From Perognathus longimembris pacificus (lineage: Eukaryota; Chordata; Mammalia; Rodentia; Heteromyidae): a DNA stretch of 64,000 nucleotides. Positions 44,731 through 54,969 of this stretch are shown in pieces. The notes under the pieces were generated by a model that had not been told where the DNA came from, did no database searches, and saw only the letters and a program-made list of their open reading frames with translations. Each line of letters starts with the position of its first letter. Position 1 is the first letter of the stretch. A program made the position numbers and the translations under genes. Location: positions 9,669,297-9,733,296 of the forward strand of contig NC_063180.1 of the NCBI RefSeq assembly GCF_023159225.1, read 5' to 3'.

Positions 44731-45397
44731 TAAGAACATGGGAGCTTTGACCAATTTTGTTTGTTTTTATGCTTGGTTTTGTTTGCTTTCTCTTTTTGGT
44801 TTTGTTTTTACCATTTTGGGTTTTGTTTTATTTTCTTGAGGAACCTCATAGCTTCATTAGAAATGGTGTGGAAGTGCTAAATATACTTTAGCAAAACACT
44901 TCCTTATTGCCAGACTTCTCTGTAAAAGCACACCAGGTAATACCCTACATAGAACACGAATGTTGCTAGTACAGCCTTTATGGATGGTTATTACTTTTGA
45001 TTAAAATTAAATTAAATAGCACTCGAAAAATAAGGAGAGATTTAATTTTACCATAAAAAACTGTCAGCCTTTCATTTTTTTAACATCTGTTGGGCACACA
45101 TGCCAGTAGCAATGGTCTGGAATGTTTGCCAGCTACCTAGTAAACAAATGCTAATCAATCAGCTGAGGCAATATGATTTCAAACACAGTGCCTTGCAGAT
45201 CTTATGAGCCAGTCCAAGTTAAAATCATAGAAAAATTCACAGATTCCTTTTTTTTTCCTTTTCATTTTGTGGCAAAAGAAATGTTTTTGGGGGCTCCCCC
45301 CCACTCCCCATTATGATGACTTTGATCTGACATGACATGTCTTGTTGCAAATAAGACCTGGAGTTCATTAGAGAATCTTGTTTCCCTGGAAGGTGCC
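44731..45397. other. Unique AT-rich DNA
   Basis: Nothing recognised up to the provirus boundary. Confidence 0.35.
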
Positions 45398-45652
45398 TGA
45401 AAGCATAGGTCCTGGCCATCCCAGAGGACCATGCAGAGATAATTACAGGCAGGAGAAGAAGGCTCATAAGGAGGTTTATTAGTGGGGCCATAGTTCCCAT
45501 GCTACATGGCATCTGCACCTTATCCAGGTGGCAGCTTCTCTCTTTGGGGATAAAGGGGAAGTAAGGTAGTGAGTAGGAGTGGCTCATTAGGTATGGGTGT
45601 ATCTGGGGGCTAGTGGGAGGAGCTGAGGACCTGACGCTAGGGAATGCTAACA
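45398..45652 (-). repeat. 3' LTR of the provirus
   Basis: 255 bp, direct-repeat partner of 49,509-49,774. A minus-strand polyadenylation signal (TTTATT on the plus strand) lies at 45,475-45,480. Relative to the 5' LTR it lacks 12 bp after TAGTTCCCATG and has about a dozen substitutions. Confidence 0.93.
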
Positions 45653-45663
45653 TTCCCCCATTT
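45653..45663 (-). other. Polypurine tract (plus-strand DNA primer site)
   Basis: On the minus strand AAATGGGGGAA lies immediately before the TG of the 3' LTR. This is the correct place and composition for the RNase H-resistant primer of second-strand synthesis. Confidence 0.85.
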
Positions 45664-46489
45664 GTTGTTTATTAATAACAGAGGAGGGGTACCAGGACGG
45701 GAGTATGGGTGGAGGTTGTTTCTTCTGGAGCTACTTCCTGCTGTAAAGGGCGACGTAGTCAGGGGTCTCTGATTCATCATTTGGCCTGGTATCATTCAGT
45801 TTGGTTGGTAAAAGTCCTCATCATTTCCACGAGAATGGTTATCAGGGCCAATGGGTGTCATGGTCTCCTCTGGCTACCTCCTGCAGCTTGGGCACATCAA
45901 GGAGTCCCTGGGGCTGGGGTCTTCAGGGTCCAGATCTTTGCTGGGTAGAGCAGTGTAGTAAGAGGTGGCCTTGAACTGCAAGTTTCCAGGTGGCGTCCTG
46001 GGTGAGGGATGTCATCCTGTTAAAAGAGACTTTTGAAAAGTTCAGGCAAAAGGCTGACAAGTTCACAGGACCAGTTAACATGAACAACATGGGAGAACAC
46101 ACCTTTGGCATAAGCTCGAAAATTTCCATTTGGAACATAAACCCAATTGTGGCCCATTACAAGGAAGGAGGAATAGCTGGACTGGGGGAAGGAACGAAGT
46201 TTTTAGGGATAGTAGACTGATTGGGAGTAACCAGTCAGAGACTATATATATATTCACAATTAGCAAGTAACAAAGGCAAGAATGCAAGTTTCTGTCCAGA
46301 TGGAAAATGGACAGGTATGGATATTAGGTGGGTAAACAACTATTCCTCTTGATCTCCCTGCTCTGATTAATTTTGGAAGGGCAAGTTTAAATTGACTCCA
46401 TTTAAGATGAGACTTCATCTCCTCTTACTCCTTTCCATAGTTCATCGTGGTCAGGATAGACCTCGTCCTGAAGGCCTAGGTGCTCATTG

Positions 46490-46755
46490 CTTGGATAGCT
46501 TGTCCCAGTTGGCATTCACAGGATTTGAATTCAAGGCCTGGGCACAGTCCCTGGGCACTTTTGCTCAAGGCTAGTGCTCTACCACTTGAGCCACGGTGCC
46601 ACTTTCAGCATTTGGCTGATTCCCTTGAGCCAAGCTTCTAGTCTGGCTCTTTGCTGGTTAGTTGGGAGATAGAGTTTTAGAGGGATATTTTTTTTTTTCT
46701 GCCCAGGCTGGCTTCGAACTGCAATCCAAGGAGTCTTAGCCATAAAAGCCCTTTA
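46490..46755 (-). mobile_element. Composite B1/Geo-type SINE inside the provirus
   Basis: Minus-strand copy: GGATTTGAATTCAAGGCCTG, GCTCAAGGCTAGTGCTCTAC, CACTTGAGCCACGGTGCCAC in the Geo half, then GCCCAGGCTGGCTTCGAACT in the B1 half, cut shortly afterwards. It is either a later insertion into the provirus or part of the ancestral element. Confidence 0.75.
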
Positions 46756-47658
46756 TATTTCCAATTAAAGCAACAGGAGAACAATAGGAGTAGAGCTTAC
46801 CTGTAACTTGTTGAGAATTGACCAACAAAAACTTGCCAGAGTTCTACTGTAACACTTAGAGAACAGCAGACTAATGAGATCCATGTGCCATCAAATCAAA
46901 GCATATCATTTACCTTTACTGGCAGGTGGAAGAGAACACAAATGAATGACAATCAAGAGGGCAAAGGGTCAGGACAATGTAAAAGTCTCAGCTTTAGCAG
47001 ATCTGAAGTGGTTGTGTCTTCCATCCTGAATCAGCAGGCTTCGTTAGTCATGTGTGATGGAGGCAGGCAGGAGAGATAGGTTGGATCTGGGCAAGTCTGT
47101 AGTGGCATCTCTGAGTCCCCTGGATAGATTGTCACACCTCCTGCTGGGTTGCCTGCAAAATTCTACACAGACTGGTTAAAGACATTTGAAATCTCCCAGT
47201 ATTCCCTGGTTACTTACTCTGAGTACTCTGGCTTTTGTAGGCGGGTGCCCTACTGGTTTAAGCAGGGTGACAACTTTAAAAAGATTTTAGAAGGCTTGGG
47301 CCTTTAACCATCTTCCTAGTCACAAAATCCACACAGACCAAAGGCCAACCAAGTCTGCTCTCTGCAGCAGCCATGACAGTTTCCGAGACATGGAGGGGGA
47401 AGACACCAATGCTACCCCAATGCAACTCTGTGACCACCAAACACAACTCTGATGCTTTTAACGTTGGAATAAACCCAACTCTAACCAGTGGGGGCGGGCA
47501 GTACCAGGGCAGGAGCACTCTGGGCCTGTCAGAATCTTCACAGGACTCCTAGATTCCCTGAGCAGTTTTCCATGAAAGAGAGAGAGAATAAGAAATCAGT
47601 GAAACCAGGCAGTTTGGGAGCAGACTGTGGAGGCAGCTTCCTGTAGCCACAGACTGCC

Positions 47659-47714
47659 ACAGTCCACACAGCTAGCACACATGTCCACAGTCCACACAGC
47701 TAGCACATATGTCG
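47659..47714. repeat. Two tandem 28-bp units in the provirus
   Basis: The unit (CAGTCCACACAGCTAGCACA followed by catgtcca or tatgtcga) is repeated directly with three mismatches. Confidence 0.85.
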
Positions 47715-48193
47715 ACCTGAATTCTATAAAGCAAAATATCAATCCTGGGTCAGGAAAATTGAGGTTAGCAGCCACATTTGCTCATTCATTCCAAAATGAC
47801 TCTGGTCCCTTGATTTTAAAGAGTTTATGAGAGCACAGGAGAGAAAAAATGGAGAAGCAAAATCTTAGTCTATACCAAAGAACTGTCAAGATCAGATGTA
47901 CACTTGACTTTTAGAGTAGATGGACATAAAGAATAACACGCTGGTTTTACATCTTAGACACATTTGCTTGCACCCATTTGCATGAATCAGTTTGGGTTTG
48001 AAACCTGTTTTTTTTTTTTTTTTCTTCTCGCTTGGAGTCTGGTGATAAGAGTCAGGATTGCCTCCAGGCTGTTCACTGTGACTCCACCCACAGGCTGTAA
48101 AGAACAGTTTAACACAATATTTAAAGTAAGTTAAAATAGTATTCAAAAAGGCAAGTAATTTTTAAACCATGATGCTAGCTTTTACATGTTTTA

Positions 48194-48220
48194 CCAACAG
48201 ACAGACAGACAGACAGACAG
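48194..48220 (+). repeat. (ACAG)n microsatellite
   Basis: Six CAGA/ACAG tetranucleotide units inside the provirus. Confidence 0.9.
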
Positions 48221-48977
48221 TTGTGCACAAGCTTTGGGGCGCGCGTAGAATTTTTTTTTTTTAATTGGCCATGTAAGTTTTCTGGAATTCCAATGGCAAA
48301 ATTATATCATTTTGCCCATATTTTAGAACCACGTGGTCATTTAGTAAACAAAAAACTTTTCCGGCAAACAAAAATTTTCACAGATTATCTGGTGAGGAAA
48401 TGAAGAAGCCACATTTTGAGAAACCAGTTTAGCTCCAATGGGGAGCTGAAGTGGGATGCTAAGACCAGAGAAGGTCCAGGAGCTGGGAGACAGGAAACGA
48501 AGAGAACACAGGCACCTGGCACGGCATAATGGCAGCGGAGCTGGTCAGAGCCTTAGCAGGCTCACAGCAAGACACCTTCACCTCTGAGCATTTGAATTAC
48601 AAGGCACATTTGGATTGCAAGGCCACAGTTACAGAGTTCAGGGTAGGGGCCAGGGTAACTGGGAGCTTGAGTCTCCACATCCCTGCCCAGCCTCGAGGAA
48701 TTTGAGGAATTTGGCATGCCCATTACTTGGGGGATGGGTGGGCTCCACCTCCAAGAGTTATTGGAACCTTGATGGAACTAAGATGGTACTTGCTAAAACC
48801 AATTCTATTGTCCACCGCTTGGTCAATGCTAGAGAAAACAGGATTTAGCCAACAACAAGCAGAACTTAACCGAATCTCCAAGCTTAAAAAACATCAATCA
48901 AAGCAGATGTTAAACGAATATTGGTACCTTTGGAAGCTAGTACCAGCCCATCCTATTATCACATGCAGGCAGGCAGA

Positions 48978-48980
<3 letters not shown>

Positions 48981-49058
<78 letters not shown>
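48981..49058 (+). repeat. (AG)39 microsatellite in the provirus
   Basis: 78 bp of perfect GA repeat between the leader and the internal region of the ERV. It is polymorphic in length in all likelihood. Confidence 0.95.
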
Positions 49059-49060
<2 letters not shown>

Positions 49061-49315
49061 CCATCTGTCCAAGCGCTCATAGAAATTATGTAAGTTCTGT
49101 AAAATATTCCAAATTTGTGAGATTGGGATCAAACTTGATCAGCTTTCCTGAAGCACTTTAGACTGTTCCCCACTTGATGAATGACCAGCGGAGCTGAACT
49201 AGAGATCAGTTGACTCCAAACACCCACAATTGCCCTTGACCTAGCCCAGTGGCTTAAGGTCGGCAGCCCAGTAGCCTTTCCTGGGAGTGGGTCTTGGAAC
49301 TTGGAGCAGATGATC

Positions 49316-49323
49316 ACTTACCC
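49316..49323 (-). promoter_or_regulatory. Possible proviral splice donor
   Basis: The minus strand reads CAGG/GTAAGTGA about 170 bp after the primer-binding site, the usual place for a retroviral major splice donor. It is a sequence match only. Confidence 0.45.
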
Positions 49324-49489
49324 TGGGTGTGAGGGCAAATTTGTAGATTGTTGTGGTGAATGGAAGTAGAGTGCTCGGTCAGGAGAAGTTACCTCAGTGG
49401 TCCTCTGGGTGGGCTTAGGACAGCAGAATAGGTCCCAGGGGCAGCTTGGACCCCCTAGAAATGGGGGAGCAAATACACCGGGGAGCCTA

Positions 49490-49507
49490 TTCCGGGTTTC
49501 GGCACCA
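49490..49507 (-). other. Primer-binding site, tRNA-Phe
   Basis: The minus strand reads TGGTGCCGAAACCCGGAA, one base after the LTR end. The 3' end of mammalian tRNA-Phe predicts TGGTGCCGAAACCCGGGA, so 17 of 18 bases match. Phe-primed ERVs are known (for example the human HERV-F group). They are less common than Pro- or Lys-primed ones. Confidence 0.88.
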
Positions 49508-49508
49508 A

Positions 49509-49774
49509 TGAAAGCATAGGGCCTGTCCATCCCAGAGGACCATGCAGAGATAATCACAGGCAGGAGAAGAAGGCTCATAAGGAGGTTTATTAATGGGGCC
49601 ATAGTTCCCATGGGAGAGGGAGCTACATGGTGTCTGCACCTTATCCAGGTAGCAGCTTCTCTCTTTGGGAGTAAAGGGGAAGTAGGTAGGTAGTGAGTAG
49701 GAGTGGCTCATTAGGTATGGGTGGATCTGGGTGCTGGGAGGAGCTGAGGACCTGAGGCTAGGGAAATGCTAACA
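49509..49774 (-). repeat. 5' LTR of the provirus
   Basis: 266 bp, starting TGTTAGCATTTCC and ending ATGCTTTCA on the minus strand. The minus-strand polyadenylation signal AATAAA lies near 49,586-49,591. About 5% substitution from the 3' LTR dates the insertion to a few million years at rodent neutral rates (rough inference). Confidence 0.93.
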
Positions 49775-49779
49775 GTGCC

Positions 49780-51464
49780 AAATATGAACAAGGAATGTTT
49801 TTGTCCCCTCTCTGTGTGATGTTTCTGTAAAGGTTATTTTTAACTCTCATATCTAAGAGGAAAAGTAACTGTAACTTTCAACTTTGGAAAATGATTTTGG
49901 CTTAAGTTGGTTTGGATCAATGCTAACTAATTAGCAGACAGGCAGAAGGTACACAGTCAGTGGCTGGTAATACTTTTCTGATAGATGGGACAGTTCTTTT
50001 TTTCCCCCCACAATCATCAGTACAGAGATGAGTGATTTGAAATATGACTATAAAATTGAGAGCTCTTGAGGCCACTAATTCTTCATCTCGAAAAGCAGGG
50101 TATGGAGTAGATGACAATCTCTAATTTGAAAATTGTATTATCTTCAACAGTCAATATATGGAAATGACAGAGATTATTTATGATTTTTATTTCCTTCTAA
50201 CTTTTTATTAACTGAAATATTCTGTGTTACAAGATTTTGTTGGTTGTGAAACAGCCATAAGTGTTTGTACAGGCTGCTATATGGAAGTTAGACTTTTGGA
50301 ATTATTATTTCTATCCTATGTTACTAGACATGCCTAGGAGACCCACATTTCCTGTGGATTCCTTGAGACCCCTGCACATGAGTAACATGGGCCTTATGCA
50401 ATTGAGGTTTATAGAAAGGTCCATTATTGTGCCACAGCATTCCCCATTTCTGGGGAATTTGGCTCATTTCCCTGGGCACATTTATACCTCAGTGGTAATT
50501 CACTGCTGATCAACCATGGTAGACAGTATGACAAATATTCAATGCCATCTATCTCAGGTATTTTTGAATCCTATTCATTTTTAGGATTTATAAGACTTGG
50601 ATATTAAATGCAAAGATATTCCAGCAAATTCCTTCAGTAATTTTCTTAATAAAAGTTTGCTGAAAATCTTCTGTGTGTTTGGCATTGTTTTAAGTCCTGA
50701 TGTGGTGTAGTGACAGTCACAGAGCCCATTTCCTCAGGGAAGATTTATTCTCATCAGAAAGTCACTTTGTGATTCCTATGATACCTCGGTATTCTCTTCC
50801 TGAATCAAATTTAGGTAATAAGACTAAGAAAGCTATAATGACTCATCAGTTCGGTTTTATTTTTATAAATAAGTAAATAAAAAGTTTTATTCTCTCAAGC
50901 AATTTACTATTACATAAAATTAAAGAGATGAATAACTTTGGGGTCAAATTATCTGCCCTCATCTTTCTTTTTGGTTTAATCACAGATGACTTACAATTCC
51001 ACTTTTTGAGATACAATACCTGTTATAAATACATCGTGGAAGGTCAAACTATCAGAACTGTACAGAGTTCACTTTTTTCCCCTAAATTCTTAAAAGCGAT
51101 ACAAGGTAGCCTGTCAAGTTTTTTAGATGCTAGCAGGTGACTGGAGATTCCTGGATCAGAAACAAGTTACTTCCTCACTCACAGAGAAACAAGCAGCAGA
51201 TCAGGTGGTCTTTTTCTCTCTATCTTATTCCTTCTGGGCCCTGCAAGGAAGAGAGGAGGCACTGTCTCTGGTTTGCACAGTGGGTTGTGCTGCAGGAGAG
51301 AAAATCTGAGTTTAAGAAGCCCACATATTTTTATTTTTTGTAATCATGCCTGCCTTGAGCCCCTAAGAGGAGAGTATATCTATTTTCTCAGAATCTGTAA
51401 GACCTCAACATTCTAGAACAAAACAAAAGGAGAGACAGTCACTTCATGAAAAACTGGTACAATA
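49780..51464. other. Unique DNA, 1.7 kb
   Basis: No element or gene recognised. An 82-codon plus frame at 50,261-50,509 has no visible domain. Confidence 0.35.
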
Positions 51465-51902
51465 TGTTGGGAGCCTATACAGCAGCTAATCTCATTCTGA
51501 TCTCTGGCTGTGTTGTTATCACAAGGATATGCTATGTGCGAGAACATTTGCTTACTAGTAAGTCAGCACCTATCCAGAATTGCCTTACTATGTCTGCCAG
51601 AGTCCATTCCTATGTTAATCAACCTCATCCTGTCTTTACTGCCATCAGATGTTGCGAAATTCAAAGCCTTTTGGTGTTCTTGAGCTTTAGCAACCCTATG
51701 CTATTCCCTTGTTCCTAAAGTGCATATAAGTTGGAAGTTAAGAATAAACGTGCTGCAGTCTTGAGCTACAGTCTTGAGCTGCAGACCTCCTGGACCCCAT
51801 CTTTTGTCTCTTGTCTTTTTTCTCTTGTCTTGTATCTTTCTTTTTCTTTAATCCTTGACCCCTCAATCAGGATTTACTTTCACTGCTGGTTGGCTCTGGC
51901 CA
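51465..51902 (+). mobile_element. Solo LTR, ERVK/IAP-like
   Basis: It begins TGTTGGGAGCC, the classic start of rodent IAP/ERVK-type LTRs. It has a TATA-like CATATAAG at 51,723, a polyadenylation signal at 51,743-51,748 (AAGAATAAACGTGCTGCAG, very like the IAP-type R region), a CT-rich U5 and a CA end. CAATA at 51,460-51,464 and 51,903-51,907 is the probable TSD (6 bp, ACAATA, if one base is shared). A 16-bp tandem repeat (CAGTCTTGAGCTACAG) lies in R/U5. No internal region is attached. Confidence 0.82.
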
Positions 51903-51907
51903 CAATA

Positions 51908-52940
51908 TTAGCAACCCAATCCAACACCTGTGGGGTGACAGTGTCCCCTTACCATGGAGTGGTGACGGTCAGATAGAGCTGACTGATGACTGCACACATG
52001 CTAACTCATATACTCAAACAGGAATCTGGGGAATCTGTGTTATATTGAATTTATTTGTGGTACTTTTAATTTTCATTTCACCTTGTGGATAAACTTGTTT
52101 GTTTGTTTATTTTTAAAAACTAGTTAGTATTTTTTACACACTAGAAAATAAAATGTTTATTTCTATTCCTTTTATATTAGCGGATGTTATTATACAATGT
52201 GACATTTCCATATATGCATACAATGTACTCCAATGAAGTATCCCTCCAAACTTGTATTTTTGTAGGACATCTGAAATATCTTTAGAATATCATTTAATTG
52301 ATATGTAATGTGCCCATCTAACACATAGTGATTTAAAACAAAGTTAGATTCATTGGATCTCTCAGTGTTATGGATTGGATTGTTCCTTTACATTCATTCA
52401 ATGTTACTTTATTCAGTGGGAGGATGTAGCTAGTCTGGAATGTCCACAATGATTCTGCTCAAGTGTTGAATGTGTGAAGTGGTGAACGGTGCTGGCTTTT
52501 GTTCTTCACATGACCTCTAACCATTCAGTAAGCTATATAGTTTGCTTGCCTAATAAGTCTGTCATTAGGCAACCTGATTGCTGATGTATTCTATTGGCAA
52601 ACACAGATTCTAAAGTCAGACCACCTCTAAGGGGATGAAGAAACAAAGACAATCTTTTGGTGAAACATTACAAACAAATTGAGGTCATAAATGTCCCATG
52701 GCAAGTGAAATATCTAATTAATAAACTTTCTTCCTGTAACTCTCAGTAAATCACATTACCTGGTTATATTTTAGGTTCCTTATCAATAAACACTATATAT
52801 ATATATATGCATATATATTATATATATATGTTTAAAAGAAGGATAGGTCTCTAAGAGCCCTTTTATATTCTTATTAAACTTTCTAAAGTACCATTATTTG
52901 AGCTTACTTAGGCTGGGCTAAAATCATAGCAAGAATCTAT
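51908..52940. other. Unique DNA with a (TA)n tract
   Basis: A TATATATA-rich stretch at 52,793-52,832. At 52,369 the sequence TGTTATGGATTGGATTGTTCC faintly resembles the start of a MaLR-type LTR but could not be followed further. Confidence 0.35.
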
Positions 52941-52942
52941 GG

Positions 52943-53755
52943 GGCAGAGCACTGGTGGCTTATTCCTGCAATGCCAGCTATTTTGGAATCTACGTGGAGA
53001 ACTACAGTGTGAAGCCAGCCTTGATTTTTTAAAAAAATAAAGTACTAGAGTCAATCTCCAAGTAAAACCAGCAAAAAGTTGGACTGGAAGCATGGCTGGA
53101 GAAGTAAAGAGTATCAGCACAGCAAGCTAGCCAAGCTGAAGGACTAAGACAACTCCATCTTGAAATGGCAACCATCTTGTTGTTTGTGTTAAACTAAGAA
53201 TAACCAAGCACATACATAAAACCCATGAAATAGCTTGATAATGGTGAAACTAGCCAGGCATTGTACAGATTCCAGGAATAAAGTTGTTTGTGCGGATGTT
53301 TATGCCGAAACCAATAGGTCATAAAACGTATTTCCCAGATGGCCCAAACGGTTTGGAAATGTTCCGGTCACACTGACCACCTTGGAATGTCTGCCGACCA
53401 ATTATAGAAGTGTGGAATGTCCTTTGATCAAATTTTAGAAGCCCCTAGCCCCGAGCCAATCAGATTTGTCCTCGCACCCCAACCCTGCTTGCACCTGGTT
53501 TGTGTAACTTTGTGGTTTTTCCCTTTAAATACCCATGTAAAACTTTGTTCGTGGCCTTCCTCCTAACTTCCGCTGTGTCGGTGTGTAGGACGAGGTCCGG
53601 GCTGCAGCTGGCCTAATAAAGCCTTGCCTTGCTTTTGCATTTCGGAACGTCTGGCTCTCGGTGGTCTTCTTGGTGGTCTGCGAGGACTTGGGCACAACAA
53701 AGCAAGCTCAGGATGAGGTTACCCAGTTTTCAAACCACAATACAAGAAAAGAAAA
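52943..53755 (+). mobile_element. Composite SINE split by a solo LTR
   Basis: The left part, 52,943-53,136, has GAGCACTGGTGGCTTATTCC, TGCAATGCCAGCTATTTTGG, GTGTGAAGCCAGCCTTGA and AGTATCAGCACAGCAAGC. The right part resumes at 53,704 (AAGCTCAGGATGAGG...) and ends in a short A-rich tail. The 563-bp LTR with its AAGC duplication lies between them. Confidence 0.7.
53137..53699 (+). mobile_element. Solo LTR, class I (gammaretrovirus-like)
   Basis: 563 bp, TGAAGGACTAAG...GGGCACAACA, with a perfect 4-bp TSD AAGC at 53,133-53,136 and 53,700-53,703. The TATA-like TTTAAATA is at 53,524-53,531, the polyadenylation signal AATAAA at 53,615-53,620, and a GT-rich region (GGTGGTCTTCTTGGTGG) follows. All signals are intact and the R region resembles the LTR at position 1. 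The absence of an internal region implies LTR-LTR recombination. Confidence 0.9.
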
Positions 53756-54960
53756 TCGATCCTGGGAAATGATTTAGTAAAGGATGTATGTAAGCTAGAA
53801 AGCAGCTGAAGGCATATATTGACATTACTTAGAATGTACTCAGGAAAAAAAAATATCACCAAAGTAGGAGTGGGGAAGGATATGAGGTCAAGTTAAACAA
53901 AATAATTTTGTTTGGAGTATGTTCTATAAATTCAGTCATTTTACTTAAATATACCAAGTGAAACTGCAAAACAGTTCCATTTAGATTCCATATTTGTTTA
54001 GCTCTCCTAAGCTTTAGTGTGGAGTTAGTTTTAAAAACAATTAGAAAAGAAAAAGAATTAGCCTCCTATATTTCAACAATAGGTATTTGAATATATCTAG
54101 ATTTGATATCATGACCCTGGTGTCTTAAATTTCCTATTATTTGGTAGCCTCTCTGTCTTTCAGAATTTTCAGGAAGAAAACACATAAAGAGAATAGGGAT
54201 GAATTCAAAGAATGGCAATTTGCTGAAAAATCAATTTGCTGATTAAAATAGCAAATAGCAAATTAAAAATAAAGCCAAATTGATTAAAAATATTTTCTCT
54301 GAGTGCTTGTTTGGCCTCTCAGCATTTAACTACAGAGTTCTTAGTCCAGCTTGGCTGGGTGTCAGGGTCATTCATCTCATTATGTATTCTGGTCAATGAA
54401 TTTTATATTCAAATGGGTTTTGAATGTAGCATCTCTGGGCTTTACATTTTTAAGCATTTGTTTCTTTGGAGGCATCATGGCAGCAGCAATTGTCATACTT
54501 TGTGTATATGATATATTTGAGTATCTAATATGATTTCAGAATTCATTGTAAGACACATTATTTTTCTGTAGGTTAGCTTTTGGAAAATTAGCCTTTAAAA
54601 ATATGTCATTTAGCAAATTGGATATGTGCCATAATTGTCACTTGATTATTTAGTTATCTGCTGTTTTTCATGTATTGAACTGGCCTTTTTCATAATTGAA
54701 TATGACTGGATTGACCCAGAACCCGGCATGAGCTGCAGCTGCCTGCACCCAGTCAGAAGAGCCAGTTGAGTATATGTTCTCTCAGTTTTTTTTACTCTGA
54801 TATAATATTACTAATTCAAATATCATAGGTGTACTTAATCACTAAAAGCTGCAAATGAGAGAAGTACTTATTCTTTCTAGAACATTAGTCTATCACACCA
54901 TTGCCAGGAATTTATCAACTCTTAATAGTAAACCAACTAAAATATTAGCTTTCCACGAAA
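53756..54960. other. Unique AT-rich DNA
   Basis: Nothing recognised. A 66-codon plus frame at 54,311-54,511 has a hydrophobic C-terminus but no context. Confidence 0.35.
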
Positions 54961-54969
54961 ACTTTCTGA

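Larger units (their letters stand above)
45398..49774 (-). mobile_element. Complete but noncoding endogenous provirus, tRNA-Phe primed
   Basis: A 4.38-kb minus-strand ERV with all the cis parts. It has a 5' LTR at 49,774-49,509, a primer-binding site complementary to tRNA-Phe at 49,507-49,490, a possible splice donor at 49,323-49,316, a polypurine tract at 45,663-45,653, and a 3' LTR at 45,652-45,398. GTGCC at 45,393-45,397 and 49,775-49,779 is the 5-bp TSD. The internal 3.8 kb shows no gag, pol or env motif and no minus-strand frame above about 140 codons (the longest overlaps the LTR). LTRs start TGTTAG and end TTTCA on the minus strand. Later insertions (a SINE at 46,490 and simple repeats) lie within. 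It is probably a nonautonomous, VL30- or ETn-like element mobilised by a helper virus. Confidence 0.87.

Noticed and set aside
45237..45653. 138-codon minus frame considered as an ERV protein
   Set aside because: Most of it is the LTR itself (the same peptide recurs in the 5' LTR at 49,611-49,487). It has no retroviral domain.
48727..49161. 144-codon plus-strand frame in the provirus
   Set aside because: It is antisense to the provirus and carried through the (AG)39 repeat as alternating Arg-Glu.
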